A stretch of 64,000 bases of DNA, taken from Brucella thiophenivorans (lineage in GTDB: Bacteria > Pseudomonadota > Alphaproteobacteria > Rhizobiales > Rhizobiaceae). The stretch covers positions 1-64,000 of the forward strand of contig NZ_NNRJ01000016.1 in assembly GCF_002252445.1 (NCBI RefSeq), written 5' to 3'. The position numbers and the translations under genes are program-made. Under the pieces are notes generated by a model. That model saw only the letters and a program-made list of their open reading frames with translations. It had not been told where the DNA came from and searched no databases. Below, one piece after another: positions 17,228 to 26,164 of the stretch. How positions within the stretch are numbered: position 1 is the stretch's first letter; every line of letters starts with the position of its first letter.

Positions 17228-19891
17228 ATGGCGAAGTGGGTGTACGCATTCGGTGATGGCAAGGCAGAAGGTGCTGCGAGCGATCGCAACCTTCTCGGCG
17301 GTAAAGGGGCTAATCTGGCTGAAATGAGCAGCCTTGGCCTGCCTGTGCCGCCCGGTTTTACGATCACCACCGAACTGTGCACTTCGTATTATGACAATGA
17401 GCGGTCCTATCCTGATGAGCTCGATCAGCAGGTGCAGAAAGCGCTGGAGCATGTCGCCCAACTGACCGGACGTAATTTTGGCGGCACTGACAAGCCGCTC
17501 TTGGTTTCGGTGCGCTCTGGCGCGCGCGCATCCATGCCCGGTATGATGGATACGGTTCTTAACCTCGGCCTCAATGATCAGACAGTGCAGGCCATTGCGA
17601 ACGAAGCAGGCGACGAGCGTTTTGCCTATGACAGCTATCGCCGTTTTATCCAGATGTATTCCGATGTGGTTCTGGGTGTCGATCACGGTTTTTTTGAAGA
17701 AATTCTCGAAGACAAAAAGGCTGATTTGGGCGTCGAAGTCGATACGGCACTTGACGCTTCCGACTGGAAAGAAGTCATCGCTCTTTACAAGGCCAAGATT
17801 GAAGAAGAGCTTGGCGAGCCTTTTCCGCAAGATCCGCGTGAACAGCTTTGGGGTGCCATTGGTGCCGTTTTCTCAAGCTGGATGAATGCGCGTGCGATCA
17901 CCTATCGCCGTCTGCACAACATTCCGGCGCAATGGGGCACGGCGGTCAATGTGCAGGCCATGGTCTTCGGCAATATGGGCGAAACCTCCGCAACGGGTGT
18001 GGCCTTCACCCGCAATCCATCGACCGGTGAAAAGAAGCTTTATGGCGAGTTTCTGGTCAATGCGCAGGGTGAAGATGTTGTGGCAGGCATTCGCACGCCA
18101 CAGAATATCACCGAAGAAGCGCGGATTGCTGCTGGTTCTGACAAGCCTTCGCTTGAAAAAGTCATGCCGGATGCCTTTGCAGAATTTCTGAAAGTTGCCG
18201 ACCAGCTTGAGCGTCATTATCGCGATATGCAGGATCTCGAATTCACCATCGAGCGCGGCAAGCTCTGGATGTTGCAAACCCGTTCGGGCAAGCGCACGGC
18301 GAAAGCAGCATTGAAAATGGCGGTCGAAATGGTCGAGGAGGGCCTGATCAGCGAAGAGGAAGCAGTCCTTCGGATTGATCCGGCAGCGCTTGATCAGCTT
18401 TTGCATCCAACCATTGATCCACGGGCCGAACGCATTGTGATCGGCCAAGGCTTGCCTGCTTCGCCGGGGGCTGCAACGGGTGAGATTGTGTTTTCATCCG
18501 AAGATGCAGAACAAGTCAAAGCGGAAGGGCGGAATGTCATTCTGGTGCGCATTGAAACAAGCCCTGAAGATATTCATGGCATGCATGCGGCAGAAGGCAT
18601 TCTGACAACGCGCGGCGGCATGACGAGCCATGCCGCCGTTGTCGCGCGCGGTATGGGTAAGCCATGTGTGTCGGGTGCAGGTTCATTGCGTGTTGATTAT
18701 CGCAACGGCATCATGCTGGCTGCTGGACAGAGTTTCAAGAAGGGCGACGTGATCACCGTTGATGGCAGCAATGGGCAAGTGCTCAAAGGCAAAGTAGACA
18801 TGCTGCAGCCAGAACTTTCCGGTGATTTCGGTCATCTGATGCAATGGGCTGACAAGACGCGGCGCATGAAGGTACGTGCCAATGCGGAAACGCCTGCCGA
18901 TGCACGCACGGCGCGTTCGTTTGGTGCTGAAGGCATTGGGCTTTGCCGCACCGAGCATATGTTCTTTGAGGGCGAGCGCATTATCGCGATGCGTGAAATG
19001 ATCTTGGCCGACAAGGAAGACGGTCGCCGTGCGGCTCTGGCAAAGCTTCTTCCGATGCAGCGCTCTGATTTTGTCGAATTGTTCGAGATCATGAAAGGGC
19101 TTCCCGTCACGATCCGGATGCTTGATCCACCTTTGCACGAGTTCTTGCCGCGGACAGATGAAGAGGTTGCGGAAGTAGCAAGTGCTATGGGCGTAGACGC
19201 GGAAAAATTGCGTGAGCGCGCCGATAGCCTGCACGAGTTCAATCCGATGCTAGGCCATCGTGGTTGCCGGCTGGCTGTGTCCTATCCGGAAATTGCCGAA
19301 ATGCAGGCACGCGCAATCTTTGAAGCAGCAGTTGAAGCAGGCAAAAAGACTGGCGAGCCGGTAGTTCCGGAAGTCATGGTGCCGTTGGTCAGCCTCAAGG
19401 CAGAGCTTGATTTCGTCAAGGCACGTATTAATGCGGTGGCAAAAGAGGTCATGAGCGAGGCAGGCGTTCAGATCGACTATATGGTCGGCACGATGATCGA
19501 ATTGCCGCGTGCTGCACTTCGCGCTGCAGAAATCGCCGAGACTGCGGAGTTTTTCTCCTTTGGCACGAACGATCTGACGCAGACGACATTTGGCATCTCA
19601 CGTGATGATGCAGCTCCGTTTCTTTCGACTTATCAGAGCCGTGGCGTGATCGAACAGGACCCGTTTGTATCGCTCGATCTTGATGGCGTTGGGGAGCTCA
19701 TCCAGATCGCAGTCGAGCGTGGGCGCAAAACACGCGACCAGCTCAAGCTTGGCATTTGCGGCGAGCATGGCGGCGATCCGACTTCGATCGCTTTCTGCGA
19801 GAAAACCGGCCTTGATTATGTATCCTGTTCGCCGTTTCGTGTGCCGATTGCACGGCTGGCAGCGGCGCAGGCGGCAATCAGGAAAAAATGA
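17228..19891 (+). CDS. ppdK: Pyruvate, phosphate dikinase
   Basis: Interconverts pyruvate + ATP + Pi with PEP + AMP + PPi, linking glycolysis and gluconeogenesis. From the N-terminus: ATP-grasp nucleotide-binding domain (LLGGKGANLAEMSSLGLPVPPGF, then VSVRSGARASMPGMMDT), the swivelling phosphohistidine domain with TRGGMTSHAAVVARGMGKPC around residue 455, and the PEP/pyruvate TIM barrel with FFSFGTNDLTQTTFG. The start at 17228 (MAKWVYAFGDG) is fixed by GGGAGG at 17217-17222, five bases upstream. The 887-residue length is normal for the enzyme. Confidence 0.97.
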   Translation: MAKWVYAFGDGKAEGAASDRNLLGGKGANLAEMSSLGLPVPPGFTITTELCTSYYDNERSYPDELDQQVQKALEHVAQLTGRNFGGTDKPLLVSVRSGARASMPGMMDTVLNLGLNDQTVQAIANEAGDERFAYDSYRRFIQMYSDVVLGVDHGFFEEILEDKKADLGVEVDTALDASDWKEVIALYKAKIEEELGEPFPQDPREQLWGAIGAVFSSWMNARAITYRRLHNIPAQWGTAVNVQAMVFGNMGETSATGVAFTRNPSTGEKKLYGEFLVNAQGEDVVAGIRTPQNITEEARIAAGSDKPSLEKVMPDAFAEFLKVADQLERHYRDMQDLEFTIERGKLWMLQTRSGKRTAKAALKMAVEMVEEGLISEEEAVLRIDPAALDQLLHPTIDPRAERIVIGQGLPASPGAATGEIVFSSEDAEQVKAEGRNVILVRIETSPEDIHGMHAAEGILTTRGGMTSHAAVVARGMGKPCVSGAGSLRVDYRNGIMLAAGQSFKKGDVITVDGSNGQVLKGKVDMLQPELSGDFGHLMQWADKTRRMKVRANAETPADARTARSFGAEGIGLCRTEHMFFEGERIIAMREMILADKEDGRRAALAKLLPMQRSDFVELFEIMKGLPVTIRMLDPPLHEFLPRTDEEVAEVASAMGVDAEKLRERADSLHEFNPMLGHRGCRLAVSYPEIAEMQARAIFEAAVEAGKKTGEPVVPEVMVPLVSLKAELDFVKARINAVAKEVMSEAGVQIDYMVGTMIELPRAALRAAEIAETAEFFSFGTNDLTQTTFGISRDDAAPFLSTYQSRGVIEQDPFVSLDLDGVGELIQIAVERGRKTRDQLKLGICGEHGGDPTSIAFCEKTGLDYVSCSPFRVPIARLAAAQAAIRKK

Positions 19892-19910
19892 ATGCCATAA
19901 TTCGGCTTTG

Positions 19911-19955
19911 GTTCTGGCGCTTGAATTGAGTAATTTAAGCACCAGAACTTTTTTA
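19911..19955 (+). terminator. Intrinsic terminator after ppdK
   Basis: A long, slightly interrupted stem (GTTCTGG with CCAGAAC, GCTT with AAGC, AATT with AATT) is followed by a run of six T. It lies between ppdK and the deacetylase gene. Confidence 0.85.
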
Positions 19956-19966
19956 TTGGGGCAGCT

Positions 19967-20773
19967 ATGTTTCGTCAGTTGTTTACGGCGGGGGCCGTTA
20001 TTGCTTACTTTAGCACTGTCGCCAGCGCTTATGATGCGCTGCCGCAGCAGGGCGTCCATGAGAAAATCAGCATTGTCGAACCGCAATTGCACATCACAAA
20101 AGGCGGTCCGGCCAAGCCGCAAGTGGCGCTGACGCTGGATGCCTGCATGGGGAAAACGGATCACCGTATTCTTGATGTGCTGGTTCAAAACCGCATCCCG
20201 GCGACCATCTTTGTGACAGCACGTTGGCTAAAGCAAAATGCAGAAGCTTTCGCCGTGATGAAAGCCCATCCCGATCTTTTCGACATTGAGAACCATGGCA
20301 ATATGCATGTCCCGGCCATTACCAATGTGCCGACCGTGTATAATATTAAAACGGCGGGTTCATTGGATGCTGTTCGCTCTGAAATCAATGGCGGTGCAGA
20401 GACAATCACCAAGTCTGGTGCTGTAAAGCCGCTCTGGTATCGTGATGCCACAGCACGTTATTCAACCGACGCGGTGAAGCTTGCGGAAAGCATGGGCTAC
20501 AAGATTGGCGGATATTCGCTGAATGGTGATCAGGGTGCATCTTTGCTGGCACCTGTTGTCGCAAAGCGCATTGCTGCGGCGCGCGATGGCGATGTCATTA
20601 TTTCGCATATCAACCAGCCAAGCCGTTCGGCAGGCGAAGGTGTAGCCAAAGGCATTTTAGCGCTTCAGGCAAAAGGCATGACGTTTGTAAAGCTAAGAGA
20701 TGTCGAGACAACCATGACGCTCAATCCCGTGCCCGCGCATAATCTGCATGCGGGCACAAAACAGGATAACTGA
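19967..20773 (+). CDS. Exported polysaccharide deacetylase (NodB-homology family)
   Basis: Probable periplasmic deacetylase of an N-acetylated glycan. A signal peptide covers about the first 21 residues (MFRQLFTAGAVIAYFSTVASA). The NodB motif 1 is VALTLDACMG, where the first catalytic Asp is kept but the usual TFDDGP is altered. Motif 2 has the metal His pair, DIENHGNMH. Later motifs include PLWYRDATARYS (motif 3-like) and GDVIISHINQP. These suggest an active but divergent member; target may be cell-wall or surface polysaccharide. It follows the ppdK terminator and so has its own promoter. Confidence 0.82.
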   Translation: MFRQLFTAGAVIAYFSTVASAYDALPQQGVHEKISIVEPQLHITKGGPAKPQVALTLDACMGKTDHRILDVLVQNRIPATIFVTARWLKQNAEAFAVMKAHPDLFDIENHGNMHVPAITNVPTVYNIKTAGSLDAVRSEINGGAETITKSGAVKPLWYRDATARYSTDAVKLAESMGYKIGGYSLNGDQGASLLAPVVAKRIAAARDGDVIISHINQPSRSAGEGVAKGILALQAKGMTFVKLRDVETTMTLNPVPAHNLHAGTKQDN

Positions 20774-20783
20774 AACTTAAGCG

Positions 20784-21191
20784 TTATTCGCCGTTGAGCT
20801 GGTCTTTTGGCGTCAGGCTTTTCATGACCTCTGCATAATTGCGGCCCAGACTTACGAAAAGAGCATTTTCACCAGTGGGTGGAGCAACGGAAAGCGTTGT
20901 TCCATCATTTCCCAAAGTTACAAAAACAACCTGATCCTGCGGCTGGCCTTCAATGGCAATTGCGCCGATGCGCTGTGCAGTCGTTGTATCAAGTGCTGGC
21001 ATGTTGAACAAAACTTCGCCGCCCACTCGTTCGGCCGCTTTGGCAAGAGCGGTGTCAAATCCTTCGATCAAAACGTCAATCGCACCGAGAGCAAATTCAA
21101 GCTCTACAGCCTCCAAGGTCATGACTTCCGGCTCGGCCTCTGCAAAGCTGGATGTGGCTGATAAATTGCCATTATGAAGGTTTCGATCCAT
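20784..21191 (-). CDS. Conserved-looking hypothetical protein (135 aa)
   Basis: No family recognised. The product is acidic and soluble, without a signal peptide. It has a helical N-terminal half (LEAVELEFALGAIDVLIEGFDTALAKAAERVG) and a beta-rich C-terminal half (DQVVFVTLGNDGTTLSVAPPTG...ALFVSLGRNY). It runs convergent to the deacetylase gene, with ten bases between the stops. I found no motif that points to catalysis or DNA binding. Confidence 0.65.
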   Translation of the reverse strand: MDRNLHNGNLSATSSFAEAEPEVMTLEAVELEFALGAIDVLIEGFDTALAKAAERVGGEVLFNMPALDTTTAQRIGAIAIEGQPQDQVVFVTLGNDGTTLSVAPPTGENALFVSLGRNYAEVMKSLTPKDQLNGE

Positions 21192-21510
21192 GTCGTCCTT
21201 TCCGACGAATCCGATAAACGCCCCATATACGCGATCATGCGCTCCATTAGGAGTTGCTACAATGATTTTTATATTGATTTAGCTATATTTTTTCTGCTCA
21301 CTTTTTATAACTGGACGAATTGACAGCTTAGCACAGCCTTTTTCTTTTGCGTTAAAGCAGCCTCTGTTATGCATTAAAGTGCATCCTGAAAAGCGTGAAA
21401 CGGTTTTCGGACAAGATGCGTGTTAAAACAAATTGTTGCGATGCGCCGATCTGATTTAATTAGATCGAGCCGCGCTCTAGCTGCGGCTTTGAAACCTACT
21501 TGGGACTTGC
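21192..21510. other. Intergenic stretch with one mosaic repeat
   Basis: This gap between divergent genes holds an AT-rich block (about 21260-21310, possible promoter area for the minus-strand gene) and a repeat copy at 21376-21482. I see no RNA gene. Confidence 0.5.
21376..21482. repeat. Mosaic palindromic repeat
   Basis: Core GTGCATCCTGAAAAGCGTGA...ACGGTTTTCGGACAAGATGC followed by GTTAAAACAAA and a short inverted pair GATCTGATTTAATTAGATC-like at its right end, closing with CGCGCTCTA. Confidence 0.65.
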
Positions 21511-22299
21511 ATGAGGAAACTTCACTATCAGCGTCGACAGTCGCGTTCCGCAGTTTGGGCGTTGCGGTTCGGCATCTTTGCTTTTGTGCTGTCAGTCCTT
21601 GGCCTTGTTCTGCACAGGCTTGGCAAGCTTGAAACGCCTGACTTCGTTCTCATCGCAGCGTTTGGTGCGGTGCTTGCGATACTCGCGTTATTCTGTGCAG
21701 CTAAAGGGCTACGCAATCTCTGGCTGAACGGCGACAAAGGCGGCTCACGGTCCTTCTGGGGTGGGTTTCTGGCGCTCGCAGTTCTGCTGCCGTTTAGTTT
21801 TGTGGGGAACCTCTGGTATGGTTCACCCAGCATTTATGATGTAACAACTGATTTTGAAATACCGCCGCAATTCCCGTCGACAATGCCGCAGCGCTTGGCC
21901 GGGATGAACCCGCTTTCAGATGCCGTTCAGGGAAATATGCTGGGGCAAATGTCGGCTTATCCCGATGTGATGGGACGCCGTTATGAAGCTGCCCCCGACC
22001 GTGTGGCACAAGGTGTCGCAAACACGCTCAAAACCTTTGGCTGGACTCAAATCAGTCGCGACATTCCTCTATCCCAACAAAATGCTAGTCGGTTCGCTGT
22101 GACTGCCCATAGTCCAATTCTCGGGCTGAAAAGCGATGTGGTCATTCGGCTGCTCGATGAAGGGGAAACGACTTTCGTCGATATGCGGTCTTTGTCGCGC
22201 TATGGAACACGTGACATGGGGCTGAATGCGGCGTTTATCACCCAGTTTTTGACCGCCCTTGAGGGCGAGGTCAATAAAGCGCCTGCGGATGTTGAATAG
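21511..22299 (+). CDS. DUF1499 membrane protein
   Basis: DUF1499 proteins are widespread in alphaproteobacteria and of unknown function. The 262-residue chain has three hydrophobic segments at about residues 15-35, 45-65 and 85-105, followed by a soluble domain of about 150 residues. The DUF1499 marks are YPDVMGRRYEAAPDRV, GWTQISRDIP, HSPILGLKSDVVIRL and FVDMRSLSRYGTRDMGLNA. The membrane part plus DUF1499 suggests an envelope protein. Its stop abuts the stop of the convergent MBL gene with no bases between. Confidence 0.82.
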   Translation: MRKLHYQRRQSRSAVWALRFGIFAFVLSVLGLVLHRLGKLETPDFVLIAAFGAVLAILALFCAAKGLRNLWLNGDKGGSRSFWGGFLALAVLLPFSFVGNLWYGSPSIYDVTTDFEIPPQFPSTMPQRLAGMNPLSDAVQGNMLGQMSAYPDVMGRRYEAAPDRVAQGVANTLKTFGWTQISRDIPLSQQNASRFAVTAHSPILGLKSDVVIRLLDEGETTFVDMRSLSRYGTRDMGLNAAFITQFLTALEGEVNKAPADVE

Positions 22300-23205
22300 T
22301 TACTTAGGCTGATAGATACCGTTGAGCGATGGATTGCCATCGGTAGTGATTTCACCGCGCCCCACAAGGTCTTCCAAATGCGCGAGAACCGACAAGGCGG
22401 CTGCTCCATGCAGGCGCGGATCGGTGTCGCGATAAATGGCCTTGACCATATCGGGGATGGTGCGATCCCCCTGCATAATCCGTTCGAGTATCGCTCGTTC
22501 ACGCATCTTTCGATGTGCGCGCAAACCCCGCACGAAAGCGGCGGGCTTTGTCACAGCGCCACCATGGCCGGGTAGATGGACTTGATCATCGCGCTCAAGC
22601 AGCTTTTCAAGTGAAGCCATATAATCGCTCATCGAGCCATCTGGCGGTGCAACAATGGAGGTCGCCCAAGCCATGACATGGTCGGCGGAAAACAGCACCC
22701 CAGAACCGTCAAGTGCGAAAGCCATGTGGTTGGCAGTATGACCGGGTGTGTGAATGCCACGCAAAACCCAGCCGTCACCATCAATCCTTTCACCATCGGG
22801 TAAAGCGAGATCCGGAATGAAATCGGTGTCGGCACTGGCCTCAAGCATGTTCACTTCGCCGCTGTAATAGGGTCGGGCAGGGCGATGCGGCCCTTCCGCA
22901 ACAACAAGCGCTTCTGTTTTTTCCTTTAGTCGCTTTGCAAGTGGCGAGTGATCGCGATGAGTGTGGCTCACAAAGATATGGCTGACCGGGCGACCGGCAA
23001 TTGCCGCCAGAAGTGCTTGAAAGTGTGCTTCATCTTCCGGGCCGGGATCAATGATGGCAAGAGTTTCGCGTCCGATGATATAGCTATTGGTGCCATGAAA
23101 CGTGAAAGCGCTCGGATTATTGACGGTAAGGCGCAAAATGTCTTTACTCAAGGCAACCGGAGTTCCATATTCAGGAGAGAAACTACCGTCGAAATCGATC
23201 GCCAT
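22300..23205 (-). CDS. MBL-fold metallo-hydrolase (LACTB2/RNase Z-like)
   Basis: Metallo-beta-lactamase-fold hydrolase. The zinc-binding motif is SHTHRDHSPLA (HxHxDH), with later ligands in HTPGHTANH and VLFSADHVM and the final His in LPGHGG. The start of the fold is FHGTNSYIIG...IIDPGPED. A C-terminal winged-helix-like region (DRTIPDMVKAIYRDTDPRLHGAAALSVLAHLEDL) matches LACTB2-type proteins. I use ATG 23205; the longer frame starts with a TTG at 23217. The substrate is unknown; LACTB2 relatives cut RNA, others cut esters. Confidence 0.87.
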   Translation of the reverse strand: MAIDFDGSFSPEYGTPVALSKDILRLTVNNPSAFTFHGTNSYIIGRETLAIIDPGPEDEAHFQALLAAIAGRPVSHIFVSHTHRDHSPLAKRLKEKTEALVVAEGPHRPARPYYSGEVNMLEASADTDFIPDLALPDGERIDGDGWVLRGIHTPGHTANHMAFALDGSGVLFSADHVMAWATSIVAPPDGSMSDYMASLEKLLERDDQVHLPGHGGAVTKPAAFVRGLRAHRKMRERAILERIMQGDRTIPDMVKAIYRDTDPRLHGAAALSVLAHLEDLVGRGEITTDGNPSLNGIYQPK

Positions 23206-23242
23206 CGAATGGTCCAATTCTTCTATGGTATTATTGCTAAGT

Positions 23243-23387
23243 AGAGCATCTCTAGCGAAAGTGCGAAGCGTCTACGCAGGGAAATCAATTTACCGGACTG
23301 ATCTCTAATCCTGCTACGATGCATAGGATAATGCGTAAGGCAAAGAAAGAGAGCGGCTCTAACAATTCTATTTAACGAGAACCGCTT
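23243..23387. repeat. Mosaic palindromic repeat, full-length copy
   Basis: Left module AGAGCATCTCTAGCGAAAGT, a degenerate middle palindrome (AAATCAATTTACCGGACTGA) and right module GAGCGGCTCT...CGAGAACCGCT. It fills the gap between the MBL gene and bioY and may be transcribed ahead of bioY. Confidence 0.7.
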
Positions 23388-23459
23388 TAAAGTTTAAAGT
23401 TTCAAATGGATTATTTGGTTTTAGAAGCTGAAACGTCCAGTTTAAGGAGCAAGGCAAGA

Positions 23460-24059
23460 ATGCAGAACAGATCCCGGGCGAAAGTCGCCACCGCATCGCT
23501 CGCCGCCAGCTATCTGCCCACGGGGCAATTGGCACGGGCCTTCTATTTTGTCTTACTCGCACTGATCGGCACCGCTGTGCTGACCATTTCCGCGAAGATC
23601 AAGGTTGATCTTCTCTATGTAAACTTGACGATGCAGACCTTCGCGCTCTTTGCGATTGCGGCGGTTTATGGATCGCGCCTCGCTGTCGCGACTGTGGCGC
23701 TATACCTGCTAGAAGGTGCACTTGGCATGCCGGTTTTCACCGGAACGCCTGAAAAGGGCATTGGCCTTGCCTATATGGTCGGCCCGACCGGCGGCTATCT
23801 ACTTTCATATCTGGTTGCTGCGTGGATGATCGGTCGTGCAGCCGATAAGGGCCTTGCGCGCAATCCGTTGGCGCTTGGTGGCATTATGCTGCTTGCTGAA
23901 CTCGTCGTGCTTGTCGTGGGGGCTGGCTGGATGGCTTATCTATTCGGCCTCGAAAAAGGAATTGCTTTTGGCTTCGGCGCTTTCATTGTCGGCGATCTGA
24001 TTAAGCTTGCACTCGCAGCCTGTGGCGTTCCTGCCGTGAGCGCATTGTTTAGGCGTTGA
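23460..24059 (+). CDS. bioY: Biotin transporter substrate-binding component BioY
   Basis: S-component of an ECF-type biotin importer in the inner membrane. About six hydrophobic helices cover the 199 residues. BioY marks are the region SAKIKVDLLYVNLTMQTFALFAIAAVYGSRLA, LYLLEGALGMPVF and GPTGGYLLSYLVAAWMIG. I chose ATG 23460 (MQNRSRAKV) because AAGGAG (23444-23449) precedes it; the earlier ATG at 23406 lacks this. No bioM or bioN gene adjoins, so it works alone or with a shared energising module. I looked for a BioR operator upstream and saw none. Confidence 0.92.
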   Translation: MQNRSRAKVATASLAASYLPTGQLARAFYFVLLALIGTAVLTISAKIKVDLLYVNLTMQTFALFAIAAVYGSRLAVATVALYLLEGALGMPVFTGTPEKGIGLAYMVGPTGGYLLSYLVAAWMIGRAADKGLARNPLALGGIMLLAELVVLVVGAGWMAYLFGLEKGIAFGFGAFIVGDLIKLALAACGVPAVSALFRR

Positions 24060-24083
24060 TCAACGCGCATTACTAATGGTTCT

Positions 24084-24113
24084 AAAAGGCCGGGTGGCAA
24101 ACCTGGCCTTTTT
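24084..24113 (+). terminator. Intrinsic terminator after bioY
   Basis: AAAAGGCCGGGT pairs with ACCTGGCCTTTT across a short GGCAA loop, followed by T-rich sequence. Confidence 0.85.
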
Positions 24114-24201
24114 CATGTGTTTGTTGAAACTGCTTTGCGATTGACAATTCAATGGATGCAACGCTTTGCTGTGCGACATGCATCTGGTTGGGGAGGATCG
24201 A

Positions 24202-24723
24202 GTGAAGTCTGAAGTGCTTGAAGTCGAGTTGTTGACGAAGGCGGGTTTTGCACCGTTTGGCGATGTGATTGAGGTGGAAGGCGCAGAACGTCGTCTCATC
24301 AACAATGGCACGACGGAACGATTTCACGATCTGGCCCGCGTGGAGGCAACCGGCACGGATGCGCGTGTTCTGATCAATATATTTCGCGGACAGTTTTTTG
24401 AAACGCCTATCGATATTTTGATGCTGGAACGGCATCCCTTTGGTTCGCAGGCTTTCATTCCTTTAAACGGTAGGCCGTTTCTGGTGGTAGTTGCGGAAGA
24501 TAATGATGGCAAACCCGCCAGACCCCGTGCATTTCTGGCGCGCGGTGATCAGGGTGTCAATTACTGGCGCAATGTATGGCATCATCCGCTCGTCTCTCTC
24601 GAAGCAACATCCGATTTTCTTATTGTTGACCGCGCGGGCCAAGAGGATAATCTGCAAGAGTATTATCTACCTGACGTTACCTATCGTATAGACGTTTTAC
24701 CGAGTTTAGAAACTCAACTCTGA
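24202..24723 (+). CDS. allA: Ureidoglycolate lyase AllA
   Basis: Releases urea and glyoxylate from ureidoglycolate in the urate/allantoin breakdown route. Typical blocks are [14 protein letters not shown] near the N-terminus, [30 protein letters not shown] and [16 protein letters not shown], the last containing conserved His residues of the cupin-like fold. The start is set at GTG 24202 because GGGAGG (24191-24196) sits five bases before it; the ATG at 24166 has no ribosome site. It is followed after eight bases by the hydroxyisourate hydrolase gene, an operon for purine catabolism. Other genes of the route are not in this window. Confidence 0.92.
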   Translation: MKSEVLEVELLTKAGFAPFGDVIEVEGAERRLINNGTTERFHDLARVEATGTDARVLINIFRGQFFETPIDILMLERHPFGSQAFIPLNGRPFLVVVAEDNDGKPARPRAFLARGDQGVNYWRNVWHHPLVSLEATSDFLIVDRAGQEDNLQEYYLPDVTYRIDVLPSLETQL

Positions 24724-24731
24724 GGATCATC

Positions 24732-25088
24732 ATGGGCAAGCTATCAACACATGTTCTGGATACGGCTCATGGCAGCCCGGCGGCTGCAATGCGATTGGAG
24801 CTTTACAGGCTAGGCGCCTTGGGAAGCACCGAGCTGATCAAGCGCACCGTGACAAACCTTGATGGTCGCACGGATGAGCCATTGCTCAGTGGCAGTGAAA
24901 TGCAGGAGGGCACTTACGAATTGCAGTTTCACGTCGCCGAATATTTCGAGGGACGGAACGCCGATCTTGCCAACCCACCGTTTCTTGACTTAATCCCAAT
25001 CCGATTTGCGATTGCAGATGAAGACGGCAATTATCATGTGCCTCTGTTGGTCAGCCCCTGGTCTTATTCCACATATCGTGGAAGCTGA
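24732..25088 (+). CDS. uraH: 5-hydroxyisourate hydrolase (transthyretin-like)
   Basis: Hydrolyses 5-hydroxyisourate made by urate oxidase/hydroxylase. The 118-residue protein has the N-terminal [17 protein letters not shown] with its catalytic His, the middle [15 protein letters not shown], and the diagnostic C-terminal YRGS. No signal peptide, so cytoplasmic. A ribosome site (GAGGATC) precedes the ATG, within the eight-base gap after allA, supporting co-transcription. Confidence 0.95.
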   Translation: MGKLSTHVLDTAHGSPAAAMRLELYRLGALGSTELIKRTVTNLDGRTDEPLLSGSEMQEGTYELQFHVAEYFEGRNADLANPPFLDLIPIRFAIADEDGNYHVPLLVSPWSYSTYRGS

Positions 25089-25149
25089 CTTATCCCCCTT
25101 TGTCTAAGAGCGCTTAAGCTTCCCGCATGATCATCGCGAGGAGCTTTTC

Positions 25150-25986
25150 ATGGATCAGACACCCAATCTTAAACTTCCCTACATCGCGCCCAGTCAGGCG
25201 CAGAAACATGTAACCCACAATGAGGCGCTACGATTGCTAGATGCAGTCGTTCATTTAAGCGTGAAATCGCGTGCGCAGATCGGTGCGCCTGCAACACCCT
25301 TATCCGGTGAACGATATATCGTTGCCGCTTCCGCCAACGGGCTTTGGGCTGGCAAGGTCGGTATGATTGCTTTCTTCGTTGATGGCGGCTGGTCTTTTAT
25401 AGCCGTGGCAAAAGGCTGGTTGGCCTATGTTGAAGACGAAGGGAAACTGCTGGTATTCGATGGCACGCAGTGGGACAGCACAAGTTCCATTCCTGAAAGC
25501 CTATCGCTTTCGATGCTTGGTATTCATGCGACGGCAGACGTGATCAACCGCTTCTCTGTCTCTTCACAGGCGAGTCTTTTCAACAATGCGGGTGCCGGGC
25601 ATCAGATAAAGGTCAATAAAAGTGCGGCCACCGACACGGCAAGCCTGCTGTTCCAGTCGAACTGGACCGGACATGCCGAGATGGGCCTCAATGGCGACAA
25701 TAACTTCAGCATCAAAGTTGGCGATGATGTTGGCAATTGGCGTGTGGCTGTGAACGTTGATCGCGTAACCGGCAATGTTGCAGTTGGCTCGTTGGCCCCG
25801 ACAGCTCGGCTTCATGTTGATGGGCCTATCCGTCCCGCATCTTATGCAGTGTTTAGTCTGCCATCGGCTTCTCAACAGGGAGCGGGGGCTATTGCTTATG
25901 TGAACAATTCAAGCGGTGGTGCGCAAATGGCTTATTCGGATGGAACTGTCTGGCGCAGTATAAGAACAGGCACAATGATTATCTAA
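25150..25986 (+). CDS. DUF2793 protein, phage-tail/fibre-like
   Basis: The N-terminal half (residues 1-115) is a DUF2793 domain: LKLPYIAPSQAQKHVTHNEALRLLDAVVHL, then PLSGERYIVAASANGLWAGK and GWSFIAVAKGWLAYVEDEG. DUF2793 occurs in prophage and gene-transfer-agent related proteins of alphaproteobacteria. The C-terminal half is Ser/Ala/Gly/Asn-rich and repeats short beta segments, as in fibre or spike tips (VDGPIRPASYAVFSLPS). A good ribosome site (CGAGGAG) precedes the ATG. No other phage gene adjoins it here, but a GTA-like cluster begins about 32 kb downstream. A role as a separate fibre gene is inference. Confidence 0.78.
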   Translation: MDQTPNLKLPYIAPSQAQKHVTHNEALRLLDAVVHLSVKSRAQIGAPATPLSGERYIVAASANGLWAGKVGMIAFFVDGGWSFIAVAKGWLAYVEDEGKLLVFDGTQWDSTSSIPESLSLSMLGIHATADVINRFSVSSQASLFNNAGAGHQIKVNKSAATDTASLLFQSNWTGHAEMGLNGDNNFSIKVGDDVGNWRVAVNVDRVTGNVAVGSLAPTARLHVDGPIRPASYAVFSLPSASQQGAGAIAYVNNSSGGAQMAYSDGTVWRSIRTGTMII

Positions 25987-26164
25987 GTGTTCAGATAGAA
26001 CACATATTGATCTGAAAGATTCATCATCCTCACTTCAGTTCGGGAGAGCATGCTTTAGATTTGGTGCGGTGGTTTTGCAGGCCTATCTGGCTTGACTTCA
26101 GCTTTTTCGTTCTGTGACGTCAGATAGTTTTGATCCATGGCGATGCTGTAGCTATCTGAGCTTA

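Noticed and set aside
17090-17830. 246-aa minus-strand ORF opposite ppdK
   Set aside because: Lies antisense to a certain PPDK gene and has no recognisable domain; long antisense frames are common in such coding sequence.
23218-23459. BioR operator or biotin riboswitch before bioY
   Set aside because: I found no TTATCTATAA-like palindrome and no recognisable riboswitch; the gap is mostly a mosaic repeat.
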